Shown here piece by piece: positions 41,580 to 51,376 of a stretch of DNA of 64,000 nucleotides. The position numbers and the translations under genes are program-made. Positions within the stretch are counted from its first letter, which is position 1, and each line of letters opens with the position of its first letter. The stretch is from Hungatella sp. UBA4396 (GTDB lineage Bacteria > Bacillota > Clostridia > Lachnospirales > Lachnospiraceae), in the NCBI GenBank assembly GCA_002389905.1, contig DGRE01000025.1, positions 1-64,000 on the forward strand, read 5' to 3'. The notes below the pieces were generated by a model. The model was not told the origin of the DNA. It did not search any database and saw only the letters and a list, made by a program, of their open reading frames with translations.

Positions 41580-44300
41580 ATGGCAGAAGGGAGAAGTATT
41601 GTGCCTGAGACGACGAAGAAAAAGACAACAGCAAAAAGTGGGACAAGAGGAACATCCCAAAAGCGCGGGCAGGAAGGCAGAAAGAACGGGAGAGCAAAGA
41701 ATACCGGGGGCGGAAGAAATGTAATTCTTCCGGAACCGGAATTTATACATTCAGAAGTAGCCATTATTATGTCATTTGCGGCTGCAGCCATTTTGTTTTT
41801 AAGCAATTTTCATTTATGCGGTGTGGTGGGAGATTTCCTGCGGGGAATTCAGCTTGGTTTATTTGGCGGCGTGGGCTATATTGCCCCGGTGCTGCTGTTT
41901 GCGGCCATCGCTTTTTATCTATCCAACCGGGGAAATCCCAGAGCGGCATTTAAGATGGCCTCTTCCATATTGGCCCTGGTTTCTCTGTGCGGATTTTTAC
42001 AGCTCCTTTTGGGGGCCAGGACCGGACAGGATACAAGCCTTATGGAAATATACTCAGAGGCCGCTGCAAGCGGAAGAGGAGGCGGCTTAATCGGCGGCCT
42101 TTTAGCCGAGGGTCTGACAGCCATCATCGGCGTGGTAGGCGCTTATCTGGTCATGGCCGGGCTTGTCATTATTTCCGCAGTCTGTATTACGGAAAAATCC
42201 TTTGTGGGAGCCGTAAAAAAAGGAGGCGGAAAGGCATACCGCCATGCCAGGGAAAATATGGACCTGCATATGGAAATTCATGCAGAGAGGCAGGAGGAGC
42301 GCAGAAGGCTCCGGGAGGAAAAAAGACTTCGGGGAGTCGATTTGGATTCCACAAAGCTGGAAGAGATGCCGGAGAAGGATCCTTCTTTGGTGCTGCCAAA
42401 AGAGGAACTCTCTCCGGTGCTGAGGGAACCGGAGCTTATAGCTGATTTGGCCGAGGACATTGACAGCCAGATGGAGCGTCTGTATCCTGATTCCAACCCT
42501 GCCGATGTGTTTTGCGGCAGCATTTCTCCCACGCCTGAGGAGGAAGAGGTTCCCTTTGAACCCGATGAAGCGGTGCCTTCTTTCTATATGAAGAAGGAAA
42601 CCAGGACCTTAAAAGAGATGGAAGTTGTGGAGGACGATTTCTACCCCATAGAACAGCCTCCTACAGATATGTTTTCCACCCCTGAAGAGCCTAAGAGAGT
42701 GGTTACTGCTTCCGGCAAGATCATTGAAACGGATACAGAGGCTCTCCAGAAAAAACTGGAAAAGAAACGGGCGGAAGCAGCGGAAGACGGGGAGTTAAGC
42801 CTTGCCAAGGAAATCATCCAGAAGCAGGAGGAAGTGAAAAAGGAATATCAGTTTCCGCCTCTCACTCTGCTGAAAAAAGGAAAGGCATCGGTCTTTTCCG
42901 ACCGGGAATACAAGGAAACTGCCATCAAGCTGCAGAAGACCCTTCAGAATTTCGGTGTAGGAGTTACGGTGACCAATATAAGCTGCGGACCCTCTGTAAC
43001 CAGATATGAGCTTCATCCGGAGCAGGGCGTCAAGGTCAGCAAGATTGTAAGCCTGGCAGATGATATTAAGTTAAGCCTTGCGGCTGCGGATATCCGTATT
43101 GAGGCCCCTATTCCGGGAAAATCTGCTGTGGGAATCGAGGTTCCCAACAAAGACAACAATCTGGTTTATTTCCGCGATATTCTGGAGGCGGAAAGCTTTC
43201 AGAGCCATCCTTCCAATATTGCCTTTGCAGTGGGAAAGGATATCGGAGGACAGGTGGTTGTCACGGATATTGCAAAAATGCCCCACCTTCTCATTGCTGG
43301 TGCAACTGGCTCCGGTAAATCGGTCTGTATCAACACTTTGATTATGAGTATTATTTTCAAGGCAAATCCTGAGGATGTAAAGCTGATCATGGTGGACCCC
43401 AAAGTGGTGGAACTGAGTGTTTACAACGGAATTCCCCATCTGCTTCTGCCGGTGGTCACTGATACGAAAAAGGCTTCTGGAGCCTTAAACTGGGCTGTGG
43501 CGGAAATGACGGACCGTTATAATAAATTCGCCCAGTACAATGTAAGGGAAATCAAGGGCTACAATGCAAAGGTGGAAAGCTTAAAGGATATTGAAGATGA
43601 AAATAAGCCGAAAAAGATGCCTCAGATCGTCATTATCATCGACGAGCTTGCGGATCTGATGATGGTGGCTCCCGGTGAAGTGGAGGATTCCATCTGCCGT
43701 CTGGCCCAGCTTGCAAGGGCTGCGGGCATTCATCTTGTCATAGCGACACAGCGGCCTTCTGTCAACGTTATTACAGGACTGATTAAGGCCAACGTTCCTT
43801 CCAGAGTTGCATTTGCAGTTTCTTCAGGAGTGGATTCCAGAACCATCATTGATATGAACGGTGCGGAAAAGCTTTTGGGAAAAGGAGATATGCTGTTTTA
43901 TCCGGCAGGCTATCCAAAACCCATGAGGGTGCAGGGAGCCTTTATATCGGATTCTGAGGTTTCCAAGGTAGTGGAATTTTTGACGGAGCAGGGAATGACA
44001 CCGGAGTATAATCCGGAGGTGGAAACGATGATTTCCCAGGCACCTGCTGCGGCTGATGCCAAGGGCGGCGGAAATGACCGGGACGAATACTTTGTCCAGG
44101 CCGGAGCCTTTATTATTGAAAAAGACAAGGCTTCCATCGGAATGCTGCAAAGAATGTTTAAGATCGGCTTTAACCGGGCTGCCCGGATCATGGACCAGCT
44201 TGCAGAAGCAGGCGTAGTGGGAGAAGAAGAGGGAACCAAGCCCAGGAAAGTGCTGATCAGTATGGAGGAGTTTGAAGAAATGCTGGAGCAGGGCTTATAG
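41580..44300 (+). CDS. ftsK: DNA translocase FtsK/SpoIIIE family
   Basis: This protein of about 906 residues has a basic N-terminus, four membrane spans (about 50-210) and a long acidic linker. The motor has Walker A LLIAGATGSGKSVCINTL (near residues 570-585), LIMVDPKVVELSVYNGIPHLL and VIIIDELADLMM. The C-terminal gamma winged helix (about 840-900) with IGMLQRMFKIGFNRAARIMDQLAEAG reads DNA polarity signals. It pumps chromosome DNA through the septum at division or sporulation. The start may be ATG 41580 (AAGGAG only three bases away) or GTG 41601 behind AAGGGAG; longer frames run through the repeat element and are artefacts. Confidence 0.93.
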   Translation: MAEGRSIVPETTKKKTTAKSGTRGTSQKRGQEGRKNGRAKNTGGGRNVILPEPEFIHSEVAIIMSFAAAAILFLSNFHLCGVVGDFLRGIQLGLFGGVGYIAPVLLFAAIAFYLSNRGNPRAAFKMASSILALVSLCGFLQLLLGARTGQDTSLMEIYSEAAASGRGGGLIGGLLAEGLTAIIGVVGAYLVMAGLVIISAVCITEKSFVGAVKKGGGKAYRHARENMDLHMEIHAERQEERRRLREEKRLRGVDLDSTKLEEMPEKDPSLVLPKEELSPVLREPELIADLAEDIDSQMERLYPDSNPADVFCGSISPTPEEEEVPFEPDEAVPSFYMKKETRTLKEMEVVEDDFYPIEQPPTDMFSTPEEPKRVVTASGKIIETDTEALQKKLEKKRAEAAEDGELSLAKEIIQKQEEVKKEYQFPPLTLLKKGKASVFSDREYKETAIKLQKTLQNFGVGVTVTNISCGPSVTRYELHPEQGVKVSKIVSLADDIKLSLAAADIRIEAPIPGKSAVGIEVPNKDNNLVYFRDILEAESFQSHPSNIAFAVGKDIGGQVVVTDIAKMPHLLIAGATGSGKSVCINTLIMSIIFKANPEDVKLIMVDPKVVELSVYNGIPHLLLPVVTDTKKASGALNWAVAEMTDRYNKFAQYNVREIKGYNAKVESLKDIEDENKPKKMPQIVIIIDELADLMMVAPGEVEDSICRLAQLARAAGIHLVIATQRPSVNVITGLIKANVPSRVAFAVSSGVDSRTIIDMNGAEKLLGKGDMLFYPAGYPKPMRVQGAFISDSEVSKVVEFLTEQGMTPEYNPEVETMISQAPAAADAKGGGNDRDEYFVQAGAFIIEKDKASIGMLQRMFKIGFNRAARIMDQLAEAGVVGEEEGTKPRKVLISMEEFEEMLEQGL

Positions 44301-44336
44301 CCCGCGGAAGTATTTACATAAAAGGAGGCCCATATA

Positions 44337-46007
44337 ATGAAAACAGATATTGAAATCGCCCAGGAGGCGGTAATGGTACCAGTCAAGGAAGTAGCTGCTT
44401 CCTATGGGATTAAAGAGGATGAGTTAGAGCTTTACGGGAAGTACAAGGCAAAGCTTTCTGATGAACTTTGGGAACGGGTCAAGGACCGTCCTGACGGCAA
44501 ACTGGTTTTAGTGACTGCCATTAACCCCACTCCTGCGGGAGAAGGAAAGACAACAACAACGGTTGGTCTTGGGGAAGCTTTTGGAGCCCTTGGAAAGAAT
44601 GCCATTATTGCTCTGAGAGAGCCTTCTCTTGGCCCCTGCTTTGGCATCAAAGGCGGAGCTGCCGGAGGCGGATATGCCCAGGTGGTGCCTATGGAGGATT
44701 TAAACCTTCATTTTACAGGGGACTTTCATGCCATTACCTCTGCCAATAACTTGCTGGCTGCACTGCTTGACAATCACATCCATCAGGGGAATGTGTTGAG
44801 GATTGACACCCGTCAGATTCTCTGGAAACGCTGTCTTGATATGAATGACCGGGCTTTGAGAAACCTTGTCATCGGTCTGGGTTCCAAGGCAGAGGGCTTT
44901 GTGAGAGAGGATCATTTTGTCATCACTGTTGCATCAGAAATCATGGCAATCCTCTGTCTGTCAAATGATATGAATGATTTAAAAGAAAGGCTTGGAAAGA
45001 TTATCGTGGCATATAATTATGATGGAGAGCCTGTGACCGCTGCCCAGTTAAATGCAGTGGGCTCTATGGCTGCTTTATTAAAGGATGCCTTAAAGCCAAA
45101 TTTAATTCAGACCTTGGAGCATACCGGAGCCCTGGTACACGGAGGACCTTTTGCAAACATTGCCCATGGCTGCAATAGTGTGCGTGCTACAAAGACCGCC
45201 TTAAAGCTGGCCGATATTGTGGTGACAGAGGCCGGATTCGGGGCTGATTTGGGTGCGGAAAAATTCCTTGACATCAAGTGCAGAAAGGCTGGATTAAAGC
45301 CAGCTGCCGTTGTTCTGGTTGCAACAGTCCGTGCCTTAAAATACAATGGCGGAGTGCCCAAGGACCAGTTAAAGGAAGAGAATTTAGAGGCTCTTTCCAG
45401 AGGAATTGTCAACCTGGAAAAGCATATCGAAAATATGCAGAAGTACGGCGTTCCCGTTGTTGTTACCTTAAACTCCTTTGTAACGGATACAGAGGCAGAA
45501 TACGAGTTCGTGAAGAAATTCTGCCAGGACAGAGGCTGTGAATTCGCCTTATCAGAGGTTTGGGAAAAAGGCGGAAAAGGCGGAGCAGAGCTGGCTCAAA
45601 AGGTTCTGGATACTCTTGAGAACAAAGAAAGCAATTTTGCCCCTCTCTACCCTGATGAAATGGGCCTGGAGGATAAAATTGCAACGGTGGCAAGGGAAAT
45701 CTACGGAGCCGACGGAGTTTCTTATGCCCCGGCAGCCTTAAAGGCCATCATAAAATTTGAAGAAATGGGCTTTGGACATCTGCCTGTATGTATGGCTAAG
45801 ACACAGTATTCCTTATCCGATGACCAGAACAAGCTTGGAAGGCCGGAGGGCTTTACCATTGGTGTGCGGGATGCATATGTATCCGCAGGTGCAGGCTTTG
45901 TGGTGGTCCTGACAGGAGCCATTATGACCATGCCCGGACTTCCGAAGAAACCGGCTGCAGACAGCATTGACGTAAATGAAAAGGGAGTAATCACCGGATT
46001 ATTCTAA
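44337..46007 (+). CDS. fhs: Formate--tetrahydrofolate ligase
   Basis: This 556-residue enzyme has the ATP-site motif TPAGEGKTTTTVGLGEAFG, REPSLGPCFGIKGGAAGGGYAQVVPMEDLNLHFTGD and EAGFGADLGAEKFLDIKCR, all diagnostic. It makes 10-formyl-THF from formate, THF and ATP, feeding purine synthesis or the methyl branch of the acetogenic pathway. The length matches the family (~556). AAAGGAGG precedes the ATG. It sits 36 bases after ftsK and 13 before murE, so it is probably in the same transcript. It fits with the folate transporter elsewhere in the window. Confidence 0.97.
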   Translation: MKTDIEIAQEAVMVPVKEVAASYGIKEDELELYGKYKAKLSDELWERVKDRPDGKLVLVTAINPTPAGEGKTTTTVGLGEAFGALGKNAIIALREPSLGPCFGIKGGAAGGGYAQVVPMEDLNLHFTGDFHAITSANNLLAALLDNHIHQGNVLRIDTRQILWKRCLDMNDRALRNLVIGLGSKAEGFVREDHFVITVASEIMAILCLSNDMNDLKERLGKIIVAYNYDGEPVTAAQLNAVGSMAALLKDALKPNLIQTLEHTGALVHGGPFANIAHGCNSVRATKTALKLADIVVTEAGFGADLGAEKFLDIKCRKAGLKPAAVVLVATVRALKYNGGVPKDQLKEENLEALSRGIVNLEKHIENMQKYGVPVVVTLNSFVTDTEAEYEFVKKFCQDRGCEFALSEVWEKGGKGGAELAQKVLDTLENKESNFAPLYPDEMGLEDKIATVAREIYGADGVSYAPAALKAIIKFEEMGFGHLPVCMAKTQYSLSDDQNKLGRPEGFTIGVRDAYVSAGAGFVVVLTGAIMTMPGLPKKPAADSIDVNEKGVITGLF

Positions 46008-46020
46008 CATGGAGGTTTCT

Positions 46021-47493
46021 ATGAAATTAAAAGAATGGCTTAAGGACTTAAATTATGAATTGCTCCAGGGAAGCCTTGACACAGAAGTGGAAGATGTGGT
46101 CTACGACTCCAGAAAAGCACGGGAAGGCGCTGTCTTTGTCTGCATGAAGGGAACCAAAATCGATTCCCATGACTTTATACCGGAGGCGGCTGAGGCCGGG
46201 GTTTCGGTTTTTGTAGTGGAACGGAAAACAGACCTTCCCCAAGGGGTTACGGCTGTTTTCGTACATAATGCCAGAGAGGCTCTGGCCCTTTTATCTGCTG
46301 CCAGGTTCGGCTATCCTGCCCGCAAAATGGTGACCATAGGGGTAACCGGAACAAAGGGAAAGACCACTACGGCTCACATGATTAAAACGATTCTGGAAGC
46401 CTGCGGAAAGAAAGTGGGCATGATCGGAACCACTGGAATCGTCATCGGCCAGGAAGTAACTCCTACTGTAAATACCACACCGGAATCCTATCAGCTTCAT
46501 GAAGCTTTCAGCCACATGGTTGATGCGGGATGCGAATATATGGTTATGGAGGCTTCCTCCCAGGCATTTAAGATGCACCGGGTGGATGGAATCTGTTTTG
46601 ATTACGGCTTATTTACCAACATCTCACCGGATCACATCGGCCCGGATGAGCATGAGAGTTTTGAAGAATACCTTTATTATAAATCCCGGATTTTCACCTG
46701 CTGCACGGTGGGAATCGTAAACAAGGATGACAAACATTGGGAAGAAGTCACAAAGGCTGCTTCCTGCAAGCTTCATTCTTTTTCCATGGATCAGGAGGGG
46801 ACAGATTTTAAGGCAGAGAATATCCGCTACGTGGCCCAGCCGGATTTTGTGGGATTGGAATTTGACGTAAAAGGAATTTATGAACTTTCTGTCCGTGTCA
46901 ATATACCGGGACGGTTTAACGTTGCCAATGCCCTTGGAGCGGTCAGTGTCTTAAGCTTTCTGGGACTTTCAAAAGACTGTATCTGTCACGGTCTGGAGCA
47001 TTTGAGCGTTAACGGGCGGATGGAAATCGTATATTCCTCTGAAAAATGTACTGTGATCGTGGATTATGCCCACAATGCGGTCAGCATGGAAAGCCTTCTC
47101 ACCACCCTTCGGGATTACCAGCCAAAGCGTCTGGTCTGTGTCTTTGGATGTGGAGGAAACCGTTCTAAGGACAGAAGATACTCCATGGGAGACAGCGCAG
47201 GAAGGCTGGCGGACTTTACCATCATCACTGCGGACAATTCCAGATTTGAAAAGATAGAGGATATTATTGCGGATATAAGGGGAAGCATGGAAAAGACAGG
47301 GGGAACCTTTATAGAGATTCCTGACAGGAGAGAGGCCATCCGCTACAGCATTTCCCATGCCCAGCCCGGAGATATGATTGCCATTATTGGAAAGGGCCAC
47401 GAGGATTACCAGGAAGTCAATGGAGTGCGCCATCATTTTTCCGACAGGGAAGAAGTGCTTTTGGCAGTTGAGGATTTAAAGGAAGAAGACTGA
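46021..47493 (+). CDS. murE: UDP-N-acetylmuramoyl-tripeptide synthetase, probably DAP-adding
   Basis: This 490-residue Mur ligase adds the third residue of the murein stem peptide in the cytoplasm. Domains run as usual: the N-terminal UMAG site (VEDVVYDSRKAREGAVFVCMKG), the ATP-binding centre with GVTGTKGKTTTAHM, and the C-terminal domain with YAHNAVSMESLL. At the residue-selecting loop it reads DNSR (405-408) where DAP enzymes have DNPR; the key Arg is kept, so DAP is likely. ATG 46021 follows GGAGG with a 5-base gap; ATG 46009 overlaps that site. Confidence 0.92.
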   Translation: MKLKEWLKDLNYELLQGSLDTEVEDVVYDSRKAREGAVFVCMKGTKIDSHDFIPEAAEAGVSVFVVERKTDLPQGVTAVFVHNAREALALLSAARFGYPARKMVTIGVTGTKGKTTTAHMIKTILEACGKKVGMIGTTGIVIGQEVTPTVNTTPESYQLHEAFSHMVDAGCEYMVMEASSQAFKMHRVDGICFDYGLFTNISPDHIGPDEHESFEEYLYYKSRIFTCCTVGIVNKDDKHWEEVTKAASCKLHSFSMDQEGTDFKAENIRYVAQPDFVGLEFDVKGIYELSVRVNIPGRFNVANALGAVSVLSFLGLSKDCICHGLEHLSVNGRMEIVYSSEKCTVIVDYAHNAVSMESLLTTLRDYQPKRLVCVFGCGGNRSKDRRYSMGDSAGRLADFTIITADNSRFEKIEDIIADIRGSMEKTGGTFIEIPDRREAIRYSISHAQPGDMIAIIGKGHEDYQEVNGVRHHFSDREEVLLAVEDLKEED

Positions 47494-47503
47494 GATTAAA
47501 ATA

Positions 47504-47542
47504 AAATGCCGGAGGCCGTTAAGTGACGGGCTTTCGGCATTT
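47504..47542 (+). terminator. Hairpin after murE
   Basis: AAATGCCG and CGGCATTT form an 8-bp stem enclosing a GGCC/GGGC-type inner helix. The T-run is short, so it may be a weak terminator within the mur cluster. The degenerate repeat element starts right after it. Confidence 0.5.
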
Positions 47543-47583
47543 GCACGGCAGGCGGGCATATTATATGCCTAGAAAGCGTGGGC
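47543..47583 (+). repeat. Dispersed palindromic element, degenerate copy B0
   Basis: It reads GCACGGCAGGCGGGCATA, TTATATGCCTAG, AAAGCGTGGGC. The left half has drifted, but the right half keeps the hairpin with T-G and A-T pairs (GCCTA/TGGGC), suggesting the structure is maintained. Confidence 0.6.
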
Positions 47584-47602
47584 GGAAACGAAACGGAGGA
47601 AG

Positions 47603-47641
47603 CACCCTGCGGGTATACCATTATGCCCAAAAAGCGTGGGC
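47603..47641 (+). repeat. Dispersed palindromic element, copy B
   Basis: This near-consensus copy reads CACCCTGCGGGTATACCA, TTATGCCC, AAAAAGCGTGGGC. GCCCA and TGGGC pair across AAAAGCG. It is 17 bases before the murF start codon, next to its ribosome site. Confidence 0.9.
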
Positions 47642-47657
47642 GGAAACGGAGGAAATG

Positions 47658-49022
47658 ATGGAACATATGACAGTGAAAGAAATCCTTTTGGCTGCAGGAG
47701 GAAGACTTCTTTGCGGAAGTGAAGATACAATTCTGGAACACATCAGCATTGATTCCAGAAATATGAAGGGAAATGATTTGTTTGTTCCCATAATCGGAGA
47801 AAAGGTGGATGCCCACCGTTTTATCGATCAGGCCTTTGAAAACGGAGCAGCGGCTGTGCTGACCAGCCAGCATGATGAAATGGATTCAGAAAAGCCGTGG
47901 ATTCGTGTGGAGGATACAAAAAAGGCCCTTCAGGCAGTGGGAAGCTATTACAGGGACCGCCTCAGCCTTCCCTTAGTGGGAATTACAGGCAGCGTAGGAA
48001 AGACTACCACCAGGGAAATGGTGGCATACGCCCTCTCTGCCCGTCTTACAGTATTTAAAACACCGGGGAACCACAACAGCCAGGTGGGGGTTCCCATCAC
48101 CTTGTCAGAAATCACACAAAAGGATGAAATCGGAGTCATAGAGCTGGGCATGAGCGAGCCGGGAGAACTGACAGTCATTGCAAAAATTGCTAAAATCCAG
48201 ATGGCAGTTATCACCAATATAGGAGTGACTCACATTGAACAGCTTGGCTCCAAGGAAAATATTCTCCGGGAAAAGCTGACTATACAGGATGGGCTTTCAG
48301 AAGGCGGAATTCTCATTTTAAACGGCGATGATGAGCTTTTAAAGGACATCAGGGCAAAGGAAGGCTGCAGAACCATTTATTACGGTACAGGGGAAAACTC
48401 TGATTACAGGGCAGAGGATGTCCACCTGGAAGAAGGTTTTCCGGCGTTTACGGCAATTTATGGAACAGAGCGGATTCCTATGAAGTTAAAGGTTATGGGC
48501 AGCCACAATGTTTTAAATGCAATGGCTTCCCTGGCTGTGGCAAGAGAGTCCGGCATCCCTATGAAGGAAGCAGCAAAAACTCTGGAAGAATTTACAGGAT
48601 TTAAAAACCGCCAGCAGATTTATGACTTAAATGGCATGACCATTATTGATGACACTTACAATGCCAGCCCTGTTTCTATGAAGGCAGGTCTGGAGGTTCT
48701 GGGGTCGGTTGCAAAAGCAGGACGGAGAATCGCTGTGCTGGCTGATATGAAGGAGCTTGGGGAAAAATCCCCTGACTTCCACTACGAGATCGGAGAATAC
48801 ATTGCAGAGCATCCGGTTGATCTGGTGGTAGTTCTTGGAGAATTGTCAAAAGAAATCGTCAGGGCGGTGAAGGAAAAGGCCCCCGGCATTGTGACCAGGG
48901 AGTTTATGGATTTGGAATCCCTTACGGCCTACTTAAAGACAGAATTCAGGGAGGGTGACTGTGTTCTGTTCAAGGGATCTAACAGCATGAACCTGGGTTC
49001 GGTGGCTGCAGTATTTCACTGA
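47658..49022 (+). CDS. murF: UDP-N-acetylmuramoyl-tripeptide--D-Ala-D-Ala ligase
   Basis: This Mur ligase of about 454 residues adds D-Ala-D-Ala to the muramyl tripeptide. The N-terminal domain has ISIDSRNMKGNDLFVPIIGEKVDAH. The ATP site is GITGSVGKTTTREMVAYAL, followed by KTPGNHNSQVGVPITLSEI. The C-terminal domain contains IIDDTYNASPVSMKAGLEVL. ATG 47658 has GGAGG five bases before it. A longer frame from 47523 reads through both repeat copies and is not used. It continues the murE-murF cluster. Confidence 0.94.
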   Translation: MEHMTVKEILLAAGGRLLCGSEDTILEHISIDSRNMKGNDLFVPIIGEKVDAHRFIDQAFENGAAAVLTSQHDEMDSEKPWIRVEDTKKALQAVGSYYRDRLSLPLVGITGSVGKTTTREMVAYALSARLTVFKTPGNHNSQVGVPITLSEITQKDEIGVIELGMSEPGELTVIAKIAKIQMAVITNIGVTHIEQLGSKENILREKLTIQDGLSEGGILILNGDDELLKDIRAKEGCRTIYYGTGENSDYRAEDVHLEEGFPAFTAIYGTERIPMKLKVMGSHNVLNAMASLAVARESGIPMKEAAKTLEEFTGFKNRQQIYDLNGMTIIDDTYNASPVSMKAGLEVLGSVAKAGRRIAVLADMKELGEKSPDFHYEIGEYIAEHPVDLVVVLGELSKEIVRAVKEKAPGIVTREFMDLESLTAYLKTEFREGDCVLFKGSNSMNLGSVAAVFH

Positions 49023-49034
49023 AACAGGAGGAAG

Positions 49035-49073
49035 CACCCTGCGGGTATGCCGCTATGCAAAAAAAGCATGGGC
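49035..49073 (+). repeat. Dispersed palindromic element, copy C
   Basis: It reads CACCCTGCGGGTATGCCG, CTATGCAA, AAAAAGCATGGGC. The left part keeps ACCC-TGC-GGGT, but the right hairpin is weakened (GCAA against GGGC). It lies 13 bases after the murF stop and 58 before priA. Confidence 0.85.
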
Positions 49074-49130
49074 AAGCATAAGGAACGCCCTGGCGCAGAT
49101 TCGTGACATACAGACTGATGGAGGAGAAAG

Positions 49131-51359
49131 ATGGCAGAACAATTTGCCCGGATCATCATTGATATTTCCCATGAAAAGGTAGACCGGACCTTTGATTACC
49201 GGATACCCGAAAGGCTGGCCCATGAGGTGGCTGTAGGAACCCTGGTCCTCATCCCATTTGGTAAGGGAAATTCCATGAGGAAAGGGTATGTGGTGGGCAT
49301 TTCCGGCCATGCAGAGTATGACAGGGATAAAATTAAGGAAATTGCAGAGGTTCCGGCTGATGGCATTTCAGCAGAGTCTTTGCTTATTTCTCTTGCCTGG
49401 TGGCTGAAGGAACGGTTTGGCTCTACCATGAACCAGGCCTTAAAAACCGTGCTTCCAGTAAAACAGAAGGTAAAACCCAAGGAAAAAAGAGTGCTTCGCT
49501 GCCTTCTGGACCGGGAAGGGCTTTTAACGGCTCTGGCGGAGGCTGAGAAAAAGAATTACAAGGCCAGAGTCCGCTTATTCCAGGCGTTTTTGGAAAATCC
49601 GGTCATTCCCTATGAGATTGCATCAAATCAACTGAATCTGTCCCCTGCAGCCTTAAAGCCTGTGATTGAAAAGGGATATGCGGACCTGGAATCAGAGGAG
49701 GTTTACAGAAACCCCATTAAGTCTGGGAAGATATCAGGCAAAGGGGTGGAATTAAATGAAGAACAGCAGGCTATTGCAGACAGCTTTTGCAAGGATTACG
49801 AGGAAAAGATAAGAGGCACTTATCTGATCCACGGTATTACGGGAAGCGGCAAGACAGAGGTCTATATGGAGCTGATTCAAAAGGTCATAGAGGATGGAAA
49901 GCAGGTGATCGTCCTCATACCGGAAATTGCCCTGACTTATCAGACTGTTATGCGTTTTTACGGAAGATTTGGCAGCCGGGTTTCCATCATCAATTCCCGT
50001 TTGTCGGCTGGAGAGCGGTACGATCAGTTTCAACGGGCCAGAAACGGAGAGGTGGATATTATGATCGGCCCCCGTTCGGCCTTGTTCACCCCTTTTTCCC
50101 GCCTTGGGCTGATTCTCATAGATGAAGAGCATGAAGGAGCCTATAAAAGCGAAACAGTACCCAGATACCATGCCAGGGAGGTGGCTGAGAAACGGGCCTC
50201 CATGGAGCATGCATCTCTGGTATTGGGATCAGCAACCCCCTCCCTGGAAGCTTATACTAAGGCGCTTCGGGGAGAATACCGGCTGTTTACCCTTCATTCC
50301 CGGGCAAAGAAGGACAGCTCCCTTGCAGCGGTTTCCGTGGTGGATTTAAGACAGGAATTAAAGGAAGGAAACAAGTCCATTTTCAGCAGGAAATTAAAGA
50401 TAATGATGGAGGGGCGCCTTGAAAAAAAAGAACAGATTATGCTGTTCATGAACCGGAGAGGTTATGCCAATTTCGTGTCCTGCCGTTCCTGCGGAGAGGC
50501 CATCCGCTGTCCTCATTGTGATGTGACTTTGACCCTTCACAAAAATAACCGCCTTGTATGCCACTACTGCAGCCATTCTATTCCAATGCCGGATAAATGC
50601 CCTTTCTGCGGATCTCCCTATATCGCCAATTTTGGAACAGGGACCCAGAAGGTGGAGCAGATGACGAAAAAGCTGTTCCCAGAAGCCAGAATCCTTCGAA
50701 TGGATCTTGACACCACCTCCAAAAAGGGAGGCCATGAAGAGATCCTGTCTGCATTTTCTGAGGGAGAAGCGGACATCCTAATCGGAACCCAGATGATCGT
50801 AAAGGGGCACGATTTTCCCAACGTGACTCTGGTGGGAGTTCTGGCAGCTGACTTGTCCTTGTATACTCCCGACTACCGCTGCGGTGAGAGAACTTTTCAG
50901 CTTCTGACCCAGGCGGCAGGAAGGGCGGGGCGGGATTCCCGGCCGGGAGATGTGGTCATCCAGACTTATAATCCGGACCATTATAGTATTGCAGCGGCTG
51001 CCAGTCAGGATTATGAGGCATTTTACCAACATGAGATGGCATACAGAAAGCTTATGAAATATCCGCCTGCCAGCGGACTATTAACCATTCAGCTTTCCTC
51101 CCGTCACGAGAGACTTTTGACGGAGGCAGCCTTAGAGACAGCCCGGTTTGCAGGCCCTCTGGCTGAAAAGGAAATGGTTCAGATCATCGGTCCTGCGGAG
51201 GCGTCCGTTTACAAAATTAATGATATCTATAGAAAAATTTTATACTTGAAACAGGAAAACTATGATATACTAATAAAAATCAGGGACAGCATTGACCGGT
51301 TTTCAGAGGAACGCAGGGATTTATTTGACCAGGTGCTGATTCAATACGATTTTTCATAA
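49131..51359 (+). CDS. priA: Primosomal replication-restart helicase PriA
   Basis: This 742-residue superfamily 2 helicase has the N-terminal DNA-binding domain with FDYRIPERLA and helicase motifs GITGSGKTEVYMELI (Walker A) and LILIDEEHEGAYKSE. A zinc region follows with eight cysteines in pairs: CRSCG, CPHCD, CHYCS, CPFCG. Later motifs include GTQMIVKGHDFPNVTLVGVL and QAAGRAGRDSRPGDVVIQT. It reloads the replisome at collapsed forks. The start follows GGAGGAGAA. def follows 17 bases later, as in many Firmicutes. Confidence 0.95.
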   Translation: MAEQFARIIIDISHEKVDRTFDYRIPERLAHEVAVGTLVLIPFGKGNSMRKGYVVGISGHAEYDRDKIKEIAEVPADGISAESLLISLAWWLKERFGSTMNQALKTVLPVKQKVKPKEKRVLRCLLDREGLLTALAEAEKKNYKARVRLFQAFLENPVIPYEIASNQLNLSPAALKPVIEKGYADLESEEVYRNPIKSGKISGKGVELNEEQQAIADSFCKDYEEKIRGTYLIHGITGSGKTEVYMELIQKVIEDGKQVIVLIPEIALTYQTVMRFYGRFGSRVSIINSRLSAGERYDQFQRARNGEVDIMIGPRSALFTPFSRLGLILIDEEHEGAYKSETVPRYHAREVAEKRASMEHASLVLGSATPSLEAYTKALRGEYRLFTLHSRAKKDSSLAAVSVVDLRQELKEGNKSIFSRKLKIMMEGRLEKKEQIMLFMNRRGYANFVSCRSCGEAIRCPHCDVTLTLHKNNRLVCHYCSHSIPMPDKCPFCGSPYIANFGTGTQKVEQMTKKLFPEARILRMDLDTTSKKGGHEEILSAFSEGEADILIGTQMIVKGHDFPNVTLVGVLAADLSLYTPDYRCGERTFQLLTQAAGRAGRDSRPGDVVIQTYNPDHYSIAAAASQDYEAFYQHEMAYRKLMKYPPASGLLTIQLSSRHERLLTEAALETARFAGPLAEKEMVQIIGPAEASVYKINDIYRKILYLKQENYDILIKIRDSIDRFSEERRDLFDQVLIQYDFS

Positions 51360-51376
51360 ACGAGAGGATAATAAAC

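Noticed and set aside
47523..47657. N-terminal extension of MurF reading through two repeat copies
   Set aside because: The residues encoded by the repeats (such as STLRVYHYAQKAWA) do not belong to MurF, and a GGAGG site directly precedes the internal ATG.
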